64,000 bases of DNA from Streptomyces sp. XM4193 (GCF_023072595.1 NZ_JALLGK010000003.1:434001-498000); one strand, 5' to 3'. Shown: positions 35,123 through 45,158, numbered from the stretch's first letter. Made by a program: numbers and translations. Notes: generated by a model not told the origin, from the sequence alone.

Positions 35123-36622
35123 TCAGTGCACCTCGCCGGTCAGCGAGCGCAGCTTGCGGGCGCCCAGCATGAAGGCGACACCCGTCAGTCCGGCGACCAC
35201 CGCCCACAGCGTGTAGTACAGCGAGTCGCCCAGCGGCTCGTTGAGCCTGGTCGCCCAGCCGTTGAGCGCGTTGCCGGTGGCCACCGCGAGGAACCACAGG
35301 CCCATGATCTGGCTGATGAACTCCTTTGGGGCCAGCTTCGTCGACAGCGAGAGGCCGACCGGCGACAGGCACATCTCGCCCATGGTCTGCACGCCGTAGA
35401 CGGCCAGCAGCCAGAAGACGGTGACCTTGCCGGTGTCGCTGGCCGCGGCAGCCGCGCCCGCCAGGCCCATCAGCGCGAACGAGCCGCCGATCAGCAGCAT
35501 CGCCAGCGCGAACTTCACCGGGGTGCTGGGCTCGCGGTTGCGCTGAGCGAGCTTGACCCAGAGCGAGGCGAAGATCGGCGCGAGGATGATCACCCAGGCC
35601 GGGTTCGCGGACTGGAGCCAGGACGCCGGGAACTCCCAGCCGCCGATCAGACGGTTGGTCTTCTCGTCGGCGAAGATGTTCAGCAGCGAACCGGACTGGT
35701 CGAAGATCATCCAGAACAGCACCGCGGTCATGAAGAACCAGACGAACGCCACGATCTTCGGGCGCCCCTCGGCCGTCAGCTTGGGGCTGCGGAAGATCAC
35801 CACGAAGTAGCCGATCGGCACGACCACGCCGAGGACGGCCAGCGCGTTCACGATGTGCTCGATGTCGTACGTGCCGAGGAGCACGTCGATCAGCAGCGCG
35901 CCGGCCGCGACACCGGTCCACAGCAGCACGCGGTTGAGCGCGCTGCGCTTCTCCGCGTGGGAGGCCGGGTTGGTCGGCTTCGTGCCGGCGTCGCCGAGGT
36001 GCTTGCCGCCGAGGACGTACTGCACGACGGCCAGCGACATGCCGACGCCGGCGAGGCCGAAGCCCAGGTGCCAGTCGACGTGCTCGCCGAGGTAGCCGAC
36101 CGTCAGCGGAGCGAGCAGGCCACCGATGTTGATGGCCATGTAGAAGAGGGTGAAGCCGGCGTCCCGGCGGGCGCTCGGCTGGTCCTGGTAGAGGTCGCCG
36201 ACGAGCGCGGAGATGTTGGGCTTGAGCAGACCCGTGCCGATGGCGATCAGACCCAGGCCCAGGAAGAAGACGGCGCTGTGGGGGATCGCCAGGGTGAAGT
36301 GGCCGGCCGCGATGATGACACCGCCGACCAGGACCGCCTTGCGCGCGCCCCAGAGCCGGTCGGCGACCCAGCCGCCGGGCATCGCGACCATGTACACCAC
36401 GGCGTTGTAGACGCCGTAGATCGCGACCGCGGTGGTGTGGTCGATGCCGAGACCGCCGTCGGAGACGGCCGAGTACAGGTAGAGGACGAGCAGGGCGCGC
36501 ATTCCGTACCAGGAAAAGCGCTCCCACATCTCCGTCATGAAGAGGGTGGCCATACCGCGGGGGTGGCCGAAGAAGGTCTTCTCGCCCGAGGGGGCGGGGT
36601 CCTTCGACTGGATGGACGCCAT
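35123..36622 (-). CDS. POT/PTR2-family proton-coupled peptide transporter
   Basis: Imports di- and tripeptides with protons. 499 residues, ATG at 36622 with AAGGA five bases upstream. About 12-14 membrane helices. The first PTR2 signature is GGWVADRLWGARKAVLVGG (about 80-100), and the second is FTLFYMAINIGGLLAPL near 155. The ExxERFxYYG-like motif is EMWERFSWYG at 29-38, which carries the proton-coupling glutamate. The N-terminus is short and polar. Transcribed divergently from the two-component system. Family is clear; peptide specificity is not. Confidence 0.95.
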   Translation of the reverse strand: MASIQSKDPAPSGEKTFFGHPRGMATLFMTEMWERFSWYGMRALLVLYLYSAVSDGGLGIDHTTAVAIYGVYNAVVYMVAMPGGWVADRLWGARKAVLVGGVIIAAGHFTLAIPHSAVFFLGLGLIAIGTGLLKPNISALVGDLYQDQPSARRDAGFTLFYMAINIGGLLAPLTVGYLGEHVDWHLGFGLAGVGMSLAVVQYVLGGKHLGDAGTKPTNPASHAEKRSALNRVLLWTGVAAGALLIDVLLGTYDIEHIVNALAVLGVVVPIGYFVVIFRSPKLTAEGRPKIVAFVWFFMTAVLFWMIFDQSGSLLNIFADEKTNRLIGGWEFPASWLQSANPAWVIILAPIFASLWVKLAQRNREPSTPVKFALAMLLIGGSFALMGLAGAAAAASDTGKVTVFWLLAVYGVQTMGEMCLSPVGLSLSTKLAPKEFISQIMGLWFLAVATGNALNGWATRLNEPLGDSLYYTLWAVVAGLTGVAFMLGARKLRSLTGEVH

Positions 36623-36861
36623 GGGGTTCCTTGCTTGTGCGGGACGCACACCGGGAGTGTGGGGAGCGCCCGGACGGTGCGTACGGGCCGCCGGCCGCCG
36701 GTCCGTACGCAGTTGATCACGCTGAGTCCCGGGCGGCGGGGTCGACGTCGCCGGGACGGGCCACCTGGGGCGCCGTTCACCAATAGGTGCAATCCCCATG
36801 AAGCGCCCCCACCCTACGGCACAGCGACCACGGTTCGAGAAGTGAATGCGCCGTAGATCAC

Positions 36862-36904
36862 AGGTAAAGAAGTCGGTAATGCGGGTCAATCAGAGGTAAA
36901 GAAG
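36862..36904. promoter_or_regulatory. Direct repeats AGGTAAAGAAG upstream of the response regulator
   Basis: Identical 11-mers at 36862-36872 and 36894-36904, 32 bases (about three helical turns) apart, lie between the POT and two-component genes, about 100 bases before the latter. OmpR-type regulators bind direct repeats, so autoregulation or control of the transporter is plausible. Confidence 0.5.
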
Positions 36905-37000
36905 GGCCCTGGCGTGCGATTCGTCGGAAGGTGTCCGGTTGTCCACAGCTGTGCGCACACGCTGTCCCCGGGCGACCGCGTGAGGTCTACCATCGGGCGC

Positions 37001-37678
37001 ATGACCCGAGTACTGCTCGCTGAGGATGACGCCTCCATCTCGGAACCCCTGGCTCGTGCGCTGCGGCGCGAGGGGTACGACGTCGAGGTCAGGGAGGACG
37101 GGCCCGGAGCGCTCGACGCGGGCCTGCGCGGTGAGGTCGATCTCGTGGTGCTGGACCTCGGGCTGCCGGGGATGGACGGCCTGGAGGTGTGCCGCCGGCT
37201 TCGCAACGGCGGCTGCGGATTCCCGGTGCTGGTGCTCACCGCCCGGGCCGACGAGGTCGACACCGTCGTGGGGCTGGACGCCGGCGCGGACGACTACGTC
37301 ACCAAGCCCTTCCGGCTCGCCGAGCTGCTGGCCCGGGTCCGGGCCCTGCTGCGGCGCGGCATGGTCGAGCCCGTGGTGCCGCCGGCGACGCACGGGGTGC
37401 GGATCGACGTGGACAGCCATCGCGCCTGGATGGGCGAGGAGGAACTCCAGCTCACCGCGAAGGAGTTCGACCTGCTGCGGGTGCTGGTGCGGGACGCCGG
37501 CCGGGTCGTGACCAGGGATCAGCTGATGCGGGAGGTCTGGGACACCACCTGGTGGTCCTCGACCAAGACCCTGGACATGCACATCTCCTGGCTCCGCAAG
37601 AAGCTCGGTGACGACGCCGCCAACCCGCGCTACATCGCCACCGTCCGCGGAGTGGGTTTCCGCTTCGAGAAGAGCTGA
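37001..37678 (+). CDS. OmpR/PhoB-family response regulator
   Basis: 225 residues. Receiver domain 1-115: acidic pocket AEDD (8-10), phosphoacceptor Asp52 in LVVLDLGLPG, conserved Thr in LVLTARA, and Lys102 in YVTKPF. The winged-helix domain (about 130-223) has LTAKEFDLLRVLVRDAG and YIATVRGVGFRF. No ribosome site precedes the ATG; TACCAT (36988-36993) is seven bases upstream, which supports a leaderless start here over the longer frame from 36914. It is followed after 57 bases by its histidine kinase. The signal sensed is unknown. Confidence 0.95.
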   Translation: MTRVLLAEDDASISEPLARALRREGYDVEVREDGPGALDAGLRGEVDLVVLDLGLPGMDGLEVCRRLRNGGCGFPVLVLTARADEVDTVVGLDAGADDYVTKPFRLAELLARVRALLRRGMVEPVVPPATHGVRIDVDSHRAWMGEEELQLTAKEFDLLRVLVRDAGRVVTRDQLMREVWDTTWWSSTKTLDMHISWLRKKLGDDAANPRYIATVRGVGFRFEKS

Positions 37679-37735
37679 CGCCCCGCCTGCGGAGCAGTTC
37701 CGCCCGGGACCGACCCGAATCGAGACCCAGCCGCC

Positions 37736-38989
37736 ATGCGCCGCCGACTGATCAACTCCACGCTCGCCGTGGTGCTCTTCGTGATCACCGTCTTCAGCGT
37801 CTCGCTCGTCGTCGTCGAGACGCAGGCCATCGAGCGCAACGCCCACGAGAGCGCGCAGTCGGACGCGGGACGGATAGTCGCGGTCGTCGAGGCGCGGATC
37901 GCCGCGGGCGAGAGCGTGACCGCGGAGGCGATGCGCAGCGCCGTGCCATCCGACCGGTATGTGAGCATCCAGCTCCCCGGGCAGCGGGCCTTCGCACTCG
38001 GGGACAAGCCGGACGACGGGGTGATCGAGGCCTCCGAGACCGGTTCGCACGGCGAGCAGGTCACCGTCCAGCAGTCCAGAAGTGTGGTGACGGACGAGGT
38101 CGGCCGCATTCTGGTCATCGTGCTGGCGGTCGGTCTGATCACGGTGGCGATCGCGGTGCTGCTGGCGGTCGGTCAGGCGCGGAAGGTCTCCGCTCCGCTC
38201 ACCGACCTCGCCGAGACCGCCGAGCGTCTCGGCTCCGGCGACCCCCGCCCCCGGCACCGCCGCTACGGCGTCCCCGAGCTCGACCGTGTCGCCGATGTGC
38301 TGGCCGCCAGCGCGGAGCGCATCGGCCGGATGCTCACCGCCGAGCGCCGACTGGCCGCGGACGCGTCCCACCAGCTCCGTACGCCGCTGACCGCGCTGTC
38401 GATGCGGCTGGAGGAGATCATCGAGACAGCCGACAGCGAGCCGGAGACGGTCAAGGAGGAGGCGGCCGTGGCGCTCGCCCAGGTGGAGCGGCTGACGGAC
38501 GTGGTGGAGCGGCTGCTCACCAACTCGCGGGACCGCCGCTCGGACTCCGCGATCACCTTCGACCTGGACGAGGTCGTGCTCCAGCAGGTGGAGGAGTGGC
38601 GGGCCGCCTACCGCAGCGCGGGCCGGGCGGTGGTGCACTCCGGCAGACCGGGGCTCCAGGCCGTCGGCACGCCCGGCGCCGTCGCCACGGTGCTGGCGAC
38701 CCTGATGGAGAACGCGCTGATGCACGGGGACGGCACGGTGGCGCTGCGCACCCGCATCGCGGGCAACCAGGTCGTCGTCGAGGTGTCCGACGAGGGGCCG
38801 GGTGTCGCGCCCGAGCTGGGGTCCCGTGTCTTCGAACGCACCGTCTCGGGGCGCAACTCCACCGGTCTCGGCCTCGCGGTCGCCAGGGATCTGGCGGAGG
38901 CGGACGGCGGGCGGCTGGAGCTACTTCAGCAGCATCCGCCGGTTTTCGCGCTTTTCCTCAGCGGAGAGGCCGAGGAGCCGACCCGCTGA
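37736..38989 (+). CDS. Two-component sensor histidine kinase
   Basis: 417 residues. Membrane helix 1 at 7-28, a sensor region of about 90 residues outside, helix 2 at about 124-147, HAMP at about 148-200, and the H-box DASHQLRTPL with the phosphorylated His212. The ATPase domain follows: N-box LMENALMHG, G1 SDEGPGV and G2 STGLGLAVARDL. Partner of the preceding regulator. Its last 69 bases overlap the end of the convergent GtrA-like gene, so the two transcripts are antisense to each other there. Confidence 0.94.
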   Translation: MRRRLINSTLAVVLFVITVFSVSLVVVETQAIERNAHESAQSDAGRIVAVVEARIAAGESVTAEAMRSAVPSDRYVSIQLPGQRAFALGDKPDDGVIEASETGSHGEQVTVQQSRSVVTDEVGRILVIVLAVGLITVAIAVLLAVGQARKVSAPLTDLAETAERLGSGDPRPRHRRYGVPELDRVADVLAASAERIGRMLTAERRLAADASHQLRTPLTALSMRLEEIIETADSEPETVKEEAAVALAQVERLTDVVERLLTNSRDRRSDSAITFDLDEVVLQQVEEWRAAYRSAGRAVVHSGRPGLQAVGTPGAVATVLATLMENALMHGDGTVALRTRIAGNQVVVEVSDEGPGVAPELGSRVFERTVSGRNSTGLGLAVARDLAEADGGRLELLQQHPPVFALFLSGEAEEPTR

Positions 38990-39430
38990 GGAGTCGGGGT
39001 CGGTGCGGAAGACCCAGGTGCGGAAGGACCAGAAGCGGAAGATCGAGGCGATCCCGAGGCCGATCACGTTCTTGGCGATGTTGTCCGCCAGCGGCGAGGT
39101 GAATCCGAAGCCGTAGTGGGACAGTGCGAGGACGCCGTTCTCGATGGCCATCCCGAAGCCGCTGAAGACCATGAAGAGCGTGACTTCGCGGCGCACCCGG
39201 TTCTTGTCGCTGTCCTGGTAGGTCCAGTAGCGGTGGCCGACGTAGTTGCAGCAGATCGCGGCGAAGGTGGCGATGACGCCGGAGCGCACGGACGCCAGCT
39301 CGAAGGTGCGCAGGCACAGGTTGAAGACGACGACGTTCACCAGAAAGCCGAAAGCTCCCACGGTGCCGAATTTGCCCAGCTCACCGGCGAGATGCCGCAG
39401 CCTGGAACGCAGCGTGCGCTTTTCACCCAT
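38921..39430 (-). CDS. GtrA-family membrane protein
   Basis: 169 residues with four membrane helices (about 20-42, 48-68, 83-103, 113-133). GKFGTVGAFGFLVNVVVFNL and NYVGHRYWTY are typical of GtrA. These proteins help flip or use polyprenyl-linked sugars in cell-wall glycopolymer assembly. The C-terminal tail is charged and its codons overlap the histidine kinase on the other strand. It reads away from purK. ATG at 39430; the upstream base context gives no clear ribosome site. Confidence 0.9.
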   Translation of the reverse strand: MGEKRTLRSRLRHLAGELGKFGTVGAFGFLVNVVVFNLCLRTFELASVRSGVIATFAAICCNYVGHRYWTYQDSDKNRVRREVTLFMVFSGFGMAIENGVLALSHYGFGFTSPLADNIAKNVIGLGIASIFRFWSFRTWVFRTDPDSSAGRLLGLSAEEKRENRRMLLK

Positions 39431-39580
39431 AGTGATGTTGATCGCCCCGTTCGGTTGGGTGGTGCGGTCGGTCCTCGGGTCGTGCTGGTCGTACGGGGGC
39501 TCCCCCGGGTCGTGTGCCGAATCCCACCGCAGTCCGCTCCCTCATGCTAACCACGACCGGGCGACCCGTACTCTGGGACG

Positions 39581-40720
39581 GTGACGTACCCGGTAGTCGG
39601 CATGGTCGGTGGCGGTCAGCTCGCCCGAATGACCCACGAGGCGGGCATCCCCCTCGGCATCAGATTCAGGCTTCTCAGCGATACTCCGGTGGAGTCGGCC
39701 GCTCAGGTCGTCGGCGACGTCGTCGTCGGCGACTACCGCGATCTGAACACGCTGCGTGAGTTCGCCCGCGAATGCGACGTGATCACTTTCGATCACGAGC
39801 ATGTCCCGGGCGACCATCTGCGTGCTCTTCTGGAGGACGGAATCGCGGTCCGGCCAGGGCCGGAGGCGCTGCGGTTCGCCCAGGACAAGGGAGAGATGCG
39901 GAAGCGTCTGCACGCGCTCGGTGTGCCGTGCCCGCGCCATCGGCTGGTCGCCGATCCGGCCGACGTCTCCGCGTTCGCGGCCGAGGGCGAGGGCTTCCCC
40001 GTCGTGCTCAAGACCGTGCGCGGCGGCTACGACGGCAAGGGCGTGTGGGTGGTGCGCTCCGAGTCCGAGGCCGCCGACCCGTTCCGCGCGGGGGTGCCGG
40101 TGCTCGCCGAGGAGAAGGTCGACTTCGTACGGGAGCTGGCGGCGAACGTCGTACGGTCCCCGCACGGCCAGGCCGTCGCCTATCCGGTCGTGGAGTCGGT
40201 CCAGGTGGACGGGGTCTGCGACACCGTGATCGCACCCGCGCCCGAGCTGCCCGCCGACCGCGCCGTGGCTGCGCAGGAGCTCGCGCTGCGCATCGCCGAG
40301 GAGCTGGGAGTGGTCGGCCATCTGGCGGTCGAGCTGTTCGAGACCCGGGACGGCCGCGTCCTGGTCAACGAGCTGGCGATGCGCCCGCACAACTCCGGCC
40401 ACTGGACCCAGGACGGCGCGTACACCTCGCAGTTCGCCAACCATCTGCGGGCGGTTCTCGACCTGCCGCTCGGCGACCCGCGTCCGCGCGCCCGCTGGAC
40501 GGTCATGTCCAACGTTCTGGGCGGCGACTACCCGGACATGTACAGCGCCTACCTGCACTGCATGGCCCGCGACCCGCAGCTGAAGATCCACATGTACGGC
40601 AAGGACGTCAAACCCGGTCGCAAGGTCGGGCACGTCAACACCTGCGGCGACGACCTCGCGGACGTACGCGCCCGCGCCCGGCACGCCGCCGACTACCTCC
40701 GAGGGACGATCACCGAATGA
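39581..40720 (+). CDS. purK: N5-carboxyaminoimidazole ribonucleotide synthase
   Basis: ATP-dependent carboxylation of aminoimidazole ribonucleotide with bicarbonate, a step of de novo purine synthesis; ATP-grasp fold. 379 residues. The N-terminal nucleotide-binding [11 protein letters not shown], the glycine loop [14 protein letters not shown], and the metal-binding [14 protein letters not shown] are intact. The GTG start has no Shine-Dalgarno; TACTCT (39569-39574) lies six bases upstream, as in leaderless genes. The stop overlaps purE by four bases. Confidence 0.97.
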   Translation: MTYPVVGMVGGGQLARMTHEAGIPLGIRFRLLSDTPVESAAQVVGDVVVGDYRDLNTLREFARECDVITFDHEHVPGDHLRALLEDGIAVRPGPEALRFAQDKGEMRKRLHALGVPCPRHRLVADPADVSAFAAEGEGFPVVLKTVRGGYDGKGVWVVRSESEAADPFRAGVPVLAEEKVDFVRELAANVVRSPHGQAVAYPVVESVQVDGVCDTVIAPAPELPADRAVAAQELALRIAEELGVVGHLAVELFETRDGRVLVNELAMRPHNSGHWTQDGAYTSQFANHLRAVLDLPLGDPRPRARWTVMSNVLGGDYPDMYSAYLHCMARDPQLKIHMYGKDVKPGRKVGHVNTCGDDLADVRARARHAADYLRGTITE

Positions 40721-41247
40721 GCCCCGCACCACTGGTCGGCATCGTCATGGGTTCCGACTCCGACTGGCCCGTGATGGAAGCCGCCGCCAAGGCGCTCGAC
40801 GAGTTCGAGATCCCGCACGAGGTCGATGTCGTCTCCGCCCACCGGATGCCGCGCGAGATGATCGCCTACGGCGAGCAGGCCGCCGAGCACGGGCTCCGAG
40901 TGGTCATCGCCGGCGCCGGGGGCGCGGCCCATCTGCCGGGCATGCTCGCCTCGGTGACGCCGCTGCCGGTGATCGGCGTGCCGGTGCCGCTGAAGCACCT
41001 GGACGGGATGGACTCGCTGCTGTCGATCGTCCAGATGCCGGCCGGCGTCCCCGTCGCCACGGTGTCGGTCGGCGGCGCGCGCAACGCGGGGCTGCTCGCC
41101 GCGCGCATCCTGGGCACCGAGGACGCCGAACTGCGGGAGCGCATGCGCCAGTTCCAGGACGAGTTGAACGAACAGGCCACCGAGAAGGGCAAGCGGCTGC
41201 GGAACAAGGTCGCCGCGGGCCAGGCGAGCTTCGGCTTCGGCGGCTGA
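40717..41247 (+). CDS. purE: N5-carboxyaminoimidazole ribonucleotide mutase (class I PurE)
   Basis: Moves the carboxyl group of N5-CAIR to C4, giving CAIR, directly after PurK. 176 residues. The signature GSDSDWPVM (substrate phosphate), SAHRMP (catalytic His), and [11 protein letters not shown] mark the bacterial class I enzyme. Start ATG overlaps the purK stop (ATGA), so translation is coupled. The C-terminal extension of about 20 residues is charged. Confidence 0.97.
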   Translation: MSPAPLVGIVMGSDSDWPVMEAAAKALDEFEIPHEVDVVSAHRMPREMIAYGEQAAEHGLRVVIAGAGGAAHLPGMLASVTPLPVIGVPVPLKHLDGMDSLLSIVQMPAGVPVATVSVGGARNAGLLAARILGTEDAELRERMRQFQDELNEQATEKGKRLRNKVAAGQASFGFGG

Positions 41248-41288
41248 CCCGGTCCCGGTCCCGGGCCCCGGGACCGGCGACGAGCGCA

Positions 41289-41328
41289 ACGGGCCCTGCC
41301 TCCCGAGTGGTTCGGGGGCAGGGCCCGT
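41289..41328. terminator. Terminator between purE and the lipase gene
   Basis: 12-bp perfect stem (41289-41300 with 41317-41328), with an inner CCCGA/TCGGG extension. It serves convergent purE and lipase genes. Confidence 0.85.
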
Positions 41329-41425
41329 GTGCTTCGGCCGTGCGGTCCGCGTCGGCGCGCGGTGGGGGAGCGTCGGCGCGTGGCGGGCACGGATCTGCGC
41401 GTGTCGTGCCCGCCGGGCCGAGGGG

Positions 41426-42103
41426 TCAGCGCACCACGTCGCGCACGGCGTCGATGACCCCGCCGTTGGAGATCATCCCGATGTGGCCCAGGCACGAGGT
41501 CTCGCGGTTGTCCGCGCCGTCCAGAACCGTGCTGGAGATCGGGTTGATGATGAGGTCGCAGGGCGAACGGAAGGTCGTGTAGTTGACGCTGCCGGGGGTG
41601 GGGTCGCCCGCGTTGAGCTTGTTCAGGAAGTCCGAACCCGCCTTCATCTCCTGGCAGGAGGTGACGACGATGTCGCAGAAGCCGGCCACCGCGGTGCCGT
41701 GGTTGGGCCCGCCGATCGAGACCCAGTCGTCCACACGGTTCGCGCCGCCGAGCTCCTTGATGTAGTGGCGCGAGGAGAGCCCGCCCATGGAGTGGGTGAC
41801 GATGTCGACCTTCGCGGCGCCGGTCTTGTTCAGTACGTCGGAGATGAAGCCCGAGAGGTTCTGCGCGGTCGTGCCGTTGGAGCGCAGCGAGTCGTAGCCG
41901 AAGACGTGCAGACGGTCGTCCGCGTAGCCGTTGGCGCGGAAGTTGTCGGTCATCGCCGAGAACTGGTCGCCCTTGCCGGCGAATCCGTGCACGAAGACCA
42001 CCGGGTCGGGCGCGGCGGCGTTCGCCGTGGTCGAGGTGACGGGGACGAGGAGGGCCGCACCGACGACGGTCGCGAGGCCGGGCAGGACATGACGCAGGCG
42101 CAT
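41426..42103 (-). CDS. Secreted lipase (Lipase_2/LipA-like)
   Basis: 225 residues. The ATG at 42103 has AGGAG six bases upstream and begins a signal peptide of about 30 residues ([19 protein letters not shown], cleavage near ANA-AA). The oxyanion region is [14 protein letters not shown] and the nucleophile lies in THSMGG. Four cysteines ([20 protein letters not shown]) would give two disulfides, normal for exported proteins. It ends with the His region [10 protein letters not shown]. Acts on triacylglycerols or esters outside the cell; exact substrate unknown. Confidence 0.9.
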   Translation of the reverse strand: MRLRHVLPGLATVVGAALLVPVTSTTANAAAPDPVVFVHGFAGKGDQFSAMTDNFRANGYADDRLHVFGYDSLRSNGTTAQNLSGFISDVLNKTGAAKVDIVTHSMGGLSSRHYIKELGGANRVDDWVSIGGPNHGTAVAGFCDIVVTSCQEMKAGSDFLNKLNAGDPTPGSVNYTTFRSPCDLIINPISSTVLDGADNRETSCLGHIGMISNGGVIDAVRDVVR

Positions 42104-42474
42104 CTGAACTCCTGTGTGCCTGGGCAGCGTTGGGTGAGCTGCCGGGTGGGGGATCAGGTGGGGCAGGGAGCGCGCATCCCGTGGCCGGAAGCAGGCCAGT
42201 GCCTCCGCCACAGTTAGATTACTCACACGTAGCAGGGCGTTCACATCACGGAAACGTCACGGTGTCGGGGTGGTGTCGTGGTGGCCCCGGGCTCCTCACC
42301 CGTTCGCTGCGCGCCCGCGCTGCCCGTACGCCCCCGCTGCGCACTCCGCGCCGGTCGTACAACTCCCGTACGCCCGTACGGCCGGGCCGGCGACTTGGCA
42401 TGATGGCGCGGACAACCAGGACCGGCGGCGGCGTGAGCACCAGCGACCACGCCCGGCACGTGTGCGGAGGCGCA
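42104..42474. other. Divergent intergenic region between lipase and dipeptidase
   Basis: About 370 bases. An AT-richer patch near 42212-42262 (cagttagattactcacacg, ggaaacgtcacgg) probably holds the lipase promoter. The part after 42300 is open in the dipeptidase frame but rich in Arg/Pro, so it is treated as leader. GTG and ATG codons at 42400, 42403 and 42433 are weaker starts. Confidence 0.45.
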
Positions 42475-43671
42475 GTGGCAGAGGAAAACGAACACCTGGC
42501 GACCGCGAGGCAGTTGCTCGCCGAGCACCCGGTCGTCGACGGGCACAACGACCTGCCGTGGGCGCTGCGTGAGCAGGTCCGCTACGACCTCGACCGGCGG
42601 GACGTCGCCACCGACCAGTCCGCCCACCTCCACACCGACATCCCGCGGCTGCGCCGGGGCGGCGTCGGCGCACAGTTCTGGTCGGTGTACGTGCGCACCG
42701 ATCTGACCGGGGACGCCGCCGTCAGCTCCTGCCTGGAGCAGATCGACGTCGTGCGCCGACTGGCCGCCCGCTACCCCGCCGACCTCGAACTCGCCTTCTC
42801 CGCGCAGGAGATGGAGGACGTACGGGCCCGCGGCCGGATCGCCTCCCTGATGGGCGCCGAGGGCGGCCACTCCATCAACAACTCCCTGGCCACGCTCCGC
42901 GCGCTGCACCGCCTGGGGGTCCGCTACATGACGCTCACCCACAACGACACCATCGACTGGGCGGATTCGGCCACCGACGACCCCCGGCACGACGGCCTGA
43001 CCGCCTTCGGCGAGGAGGTCGTGCGCGAGATGAACCGCTGCGGCATGCTCGTCGACCTCTCGCACGTCGCGCCCGCCACCATGCGCGACGCGCTCCGGGT
43101 CACCGAGGCGCCGGTGATCTTCTCGCACTCCTCCTCCCGCGCGGTCTGCGACCACCCCCGCAACATCCCCGACGACGTGCTCGCCCAGCTCCCGGCCAAC
43201 GGGGGCGTGGCGATGGCGACCTTCGTGCCGAAGTTCATCCTGCCCGCGGCGGTGGAGTGGACGCGCACCGCCGACGAGAACATGCGCGCCCACGGGCTCC
43301 ACCACCTCGACGGCACCGAGGAGGGCATGCGGGTGCAGCGCGCTTTCGAGGAGGCCAACCCCCGCCCCCGCGCGAACGCGGCCACCGTCGCCGACCATCT
43401 GGACCACATGCGCGAGGTCGCCGGGATCGACCACCTCGGCATCGGCGGCGACTTCGACGGCACCGCCTTCCTGCCCGACGGGCTCGACAGCGTGGCCGGC
43501 TACCCGAACCTCGTCGCCGAGCTGCTCGCCCGCAAGTGGTCCGCGGCCGATCTGGCCAAGCTCACCTGGCACAACGCCGTACGGGTGCTGCGCGACGCGG
43601 AGTCGGCCGCCCGCGAGGTGCAGTCCCGGCGGGAGCCGTCCATCGCCACGATCGACCAACTCGACGGCTGA
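42475..43671 (+). CDS. Membrane-dipeptidase-like metallopeptidase (M19)
   Basis: Zn-dependent hydrolase of dipeptides (renal dipeptidase family), possibly including D-amino-acid peptides from the wall. 398 residues. The GTG at 42475 follows GGAGG by four bases, the best start signal in the region. Ligands and motifs: [11 protein letters not shown] (His-x-Asp), [11 protein letters not shown] (bridging Glu), [22 protein letters not shown] and GIGGDFDGT. No signal peptide follows this start, so it is probably cytoplasmic. It converges with the ricin-fold gene. Confidence 0.92.
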   Translation: MAEENEHLATARQLLAEHPVVDGHNDLPWALREQVRYDLDRRDVATDQSAHLHTDIPRLRRGGVGAQFWSVYVRTDLTGDAAVSSCLEQIDVVRRLAARYPADLELAFSAQEMEDVRARGRIASLMGAEGGHSINNSLATLRALHRLGVRYMTLTHNDTIDWADSATDDPRHDGLTAFGEEVVREMNRCGMLVDLSHVAPATMRDALRVTEAPVIFSHSSSRAVCDHPRNIPDDVLAQLPANGGVAMATFVPKFILPAAVEWTRTADENMRAHGLHHLDGTEEGMRVQRAFEEANPRPRANAATVADHLDHMREVAGIDHLGIGGDFDGTAFLPDGLDSVAGYPNLVAELLARKWSAADLAKLTWHNAVRVLRDAESAAREVQSRREPSIATIDQLDG

Positions 43672-43679
43672 GCAGGGGA

Positions 43680-43860
43680 ACCGGGCCCGGCCCGAGCCGC
43701 AGACCGGGCCCGGCCGGAGCCGCAGACCGGGCCCCGCTTGCGGGCCGGGCGGGCCGAGCGAGTCGGACGGAAGCGGACCGAGCGAGCAGGGCGAACCGGA
43801 CGCCCCGTACGGGCGGAACGCGCCGCACGCGCCGCACGCGCCGCACGCGCCGTGTGCGGT
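43680..43860. repeat. Tandem repeats between dipeptidase and lectin genes
   Basis: Two copies of a unit containing gagccgcagaccgggcccgg (about 43690-43737), then CGCCGCACG-type 9-mers at about 43820-43855. Low-complexity spacer with no gene. Confidence 0.7.
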
Positions 43861-43865
43861 CGGGT

Positions 43866-44321
43866 TCAGACCGCTTCCAGGGTCCACCACTGGAAGGGGG
43901 AGTCGATGTCCTCGCCCTGGAGGGCGGGAGCACCCTCCTCCTTCGAGGAGTCGGGTATCTCCAGCAGCAGGCCGCTGAGGTAGCTGACCAGGGAGTACGT
44001 GCCCGGCTTCGCCACGTGCTCCTCCAGCAGCCACTCCTGGGCGCCGAAGTTGTTGGCCCGCCACTGCTGGATCGGTGCGCCCGGCTCCAGCGAGGCACCG
44101 GTCACGTCCAGCCGCTTGCCGCTCGCCACGCTCACCACGTGGCGCAGCGCGCTGCCCTCGTAGACCGGCGTGATCCGCCACAGCTGGCCGGGCAGGTCCC
44201 CGCTGCCGGGCCGGCTGCCCTGCTGCACCCGAACACCTCCGGCGGTGCGGCCCTCGTACACCTCCAGCAGCAGTCCGCTGCCGACGTTCCGCACCCGGTA
44301 GCTCCGGTCGATCTCCGACAT
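43866..44321 (-). CDS. Ricin-type beta-trefoil lectin domain protein
   Basis: 151 residues, all within one RICIN/beta-trefoil unit. Three repeats begin YRVRNVGSGLLLEVYEG, HVVSVASGKRLDVTG and YSLVSYLSGLLLEIPD, each with a QxW-like motif (QLWRI, IQQWRAN, FQWWTLE). No signal peptide or catalytic domain, so either it stays cytoplasmic or uses another route. Carbohydrate binding is expected from the fold. A weak GAGGG lies immediately before the ATG. Confidence 0.85.
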   Translation of the reverse strand: MSEIDRSYRVRNVGSGLLLEVYEGRTAGGVRVQQGSRPGSGDLPGQLWRITPVYEGSALRHVVSVASGKRLDVTGASLEPGAPIQQWRANNFGAQEWLLEEHVAKPGTYSLVSYLSGLLLEIPDSSKEEGAPALQGEDIDSPFQWWTLEAV

Positions 44322-44525
44322 CCCTCACCCCGTCCGCCCTCGTGGACTGCTTCGCTCGAACTGATCCACTTCGCAACCGCACCGGAGTCCACGCACCGGT
44401 CGGCTGCATGTTCGTCATGCTAGGCGCGGCCTCTGACAGCCGCCCCGAACGGCCGTTCGCGGACCACCGGGAGGCCGTGCGCGGGCCCGCGAACCGGAGC
44501 GGAGGCGTCGTGCGAGACTGCCCGG

Positions 44526-45053
44526 ATGCTGCTGCGACGTGAAGCGCCCACCGACCTCCCCGCGGTACGTGCCCTGACGGCCGCCGCCTTCGCCGCCGTC
44601 GGCGACAACGAGAGCCGCGAAGTGCCCGTCGAGGTGCCGCTGTTGGACGCCCTGCGGGAGTGCGAGGGCTGGATCCCCGAACTCTCCCTGGTCGCGGTGG
44701 ACGCCGAGGACCGGCCGATCGGCCATGTCGTGTGCACCCGCGCAGACGTCGACGGCGCGCCTGCCCTCGGCCTCGGCCCGCTGAGCGTGGCGCCCGGGCA
44801 CCAGCGCGCGGGGGTGGGCAGCGCCCTGATGCACGCGGTGGTGGCAGCGGCCGAGGCACGGGGCGAGACGCTGGTCGCGCTGCTCGGCGAGCCGGCCTAC
44901 TACGGCCGGTTCGGCTTTCGCGCGAGCACGGCGGACGGCGTCGTCGCTCCCGAAGCCGAGTGGGGCGCGTACTTCCAGACCCGCGCGCTGACCGCCGACG
45001 GCCCGTCCCCGCAGGGGCGGTTCCGCTACGCCGCACCCTTCAACGAGCTGTAG
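44526..45053 (+). CDS. GNAT-family N-acetyltransferase
   Basis: 175 residues. The fold starts at once with MLLRREAPTDLPAVRAL. The acetyl-CoA pyrophosphate loop is in LSVAPGHQRAGVGSALMHAVV (Q/RxxGxG/A), followed by LLGEPAYYGRFGF, which is typical of the YhbS-like group of small GNATs. The C-terminus FQTRALT-PQGRFRYAAPFNEL matches that group. The ATG has no Shine-Dalgarno. Substrate unknown. Confidence 0.9.
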   Translation: MLLRREAPTDLPAVRALTAAAFAAVGDNESREVPVEVPLLDALRECEGWIPELSLVAVDAEDRPIGHVVCTRADVDGAPALGLGPLSVAPGHQRAGVGSALMHAVVAAAEARGETLVALLGEPAYYGRFGFRASTADGVVAPEAEWGAYFQTRALTADGPSPQGRFRYAAPFNEL

Positions 45054-45158
45054 GGGGCGCGTTGCGCGGGGCGGCTCGGGCCGGGTCCGCGCCCGCCTTC
45101 CCCGGTTCTCGCCGTCGCGGGCCGGCCGGTGCCGCCGACCGGCCCCGCTCGCGGCCGC

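Noticed and set aside
34833..36527. N-terminal extension of the secreted esterase reaching into the transporter gene
   Set aside because: The upstream part is antisense-type low-complexity sequence and crosses a 22-bp terminator hairpin; the signal-peptide start near 34832 is more sensible.
42241..45036. Very long minus-strand open frame over dipeptidase and lectin genes
   Set aside because: Low-complexity Arg/Gly/Pro text in antisense to well-supported genes, with no motif.
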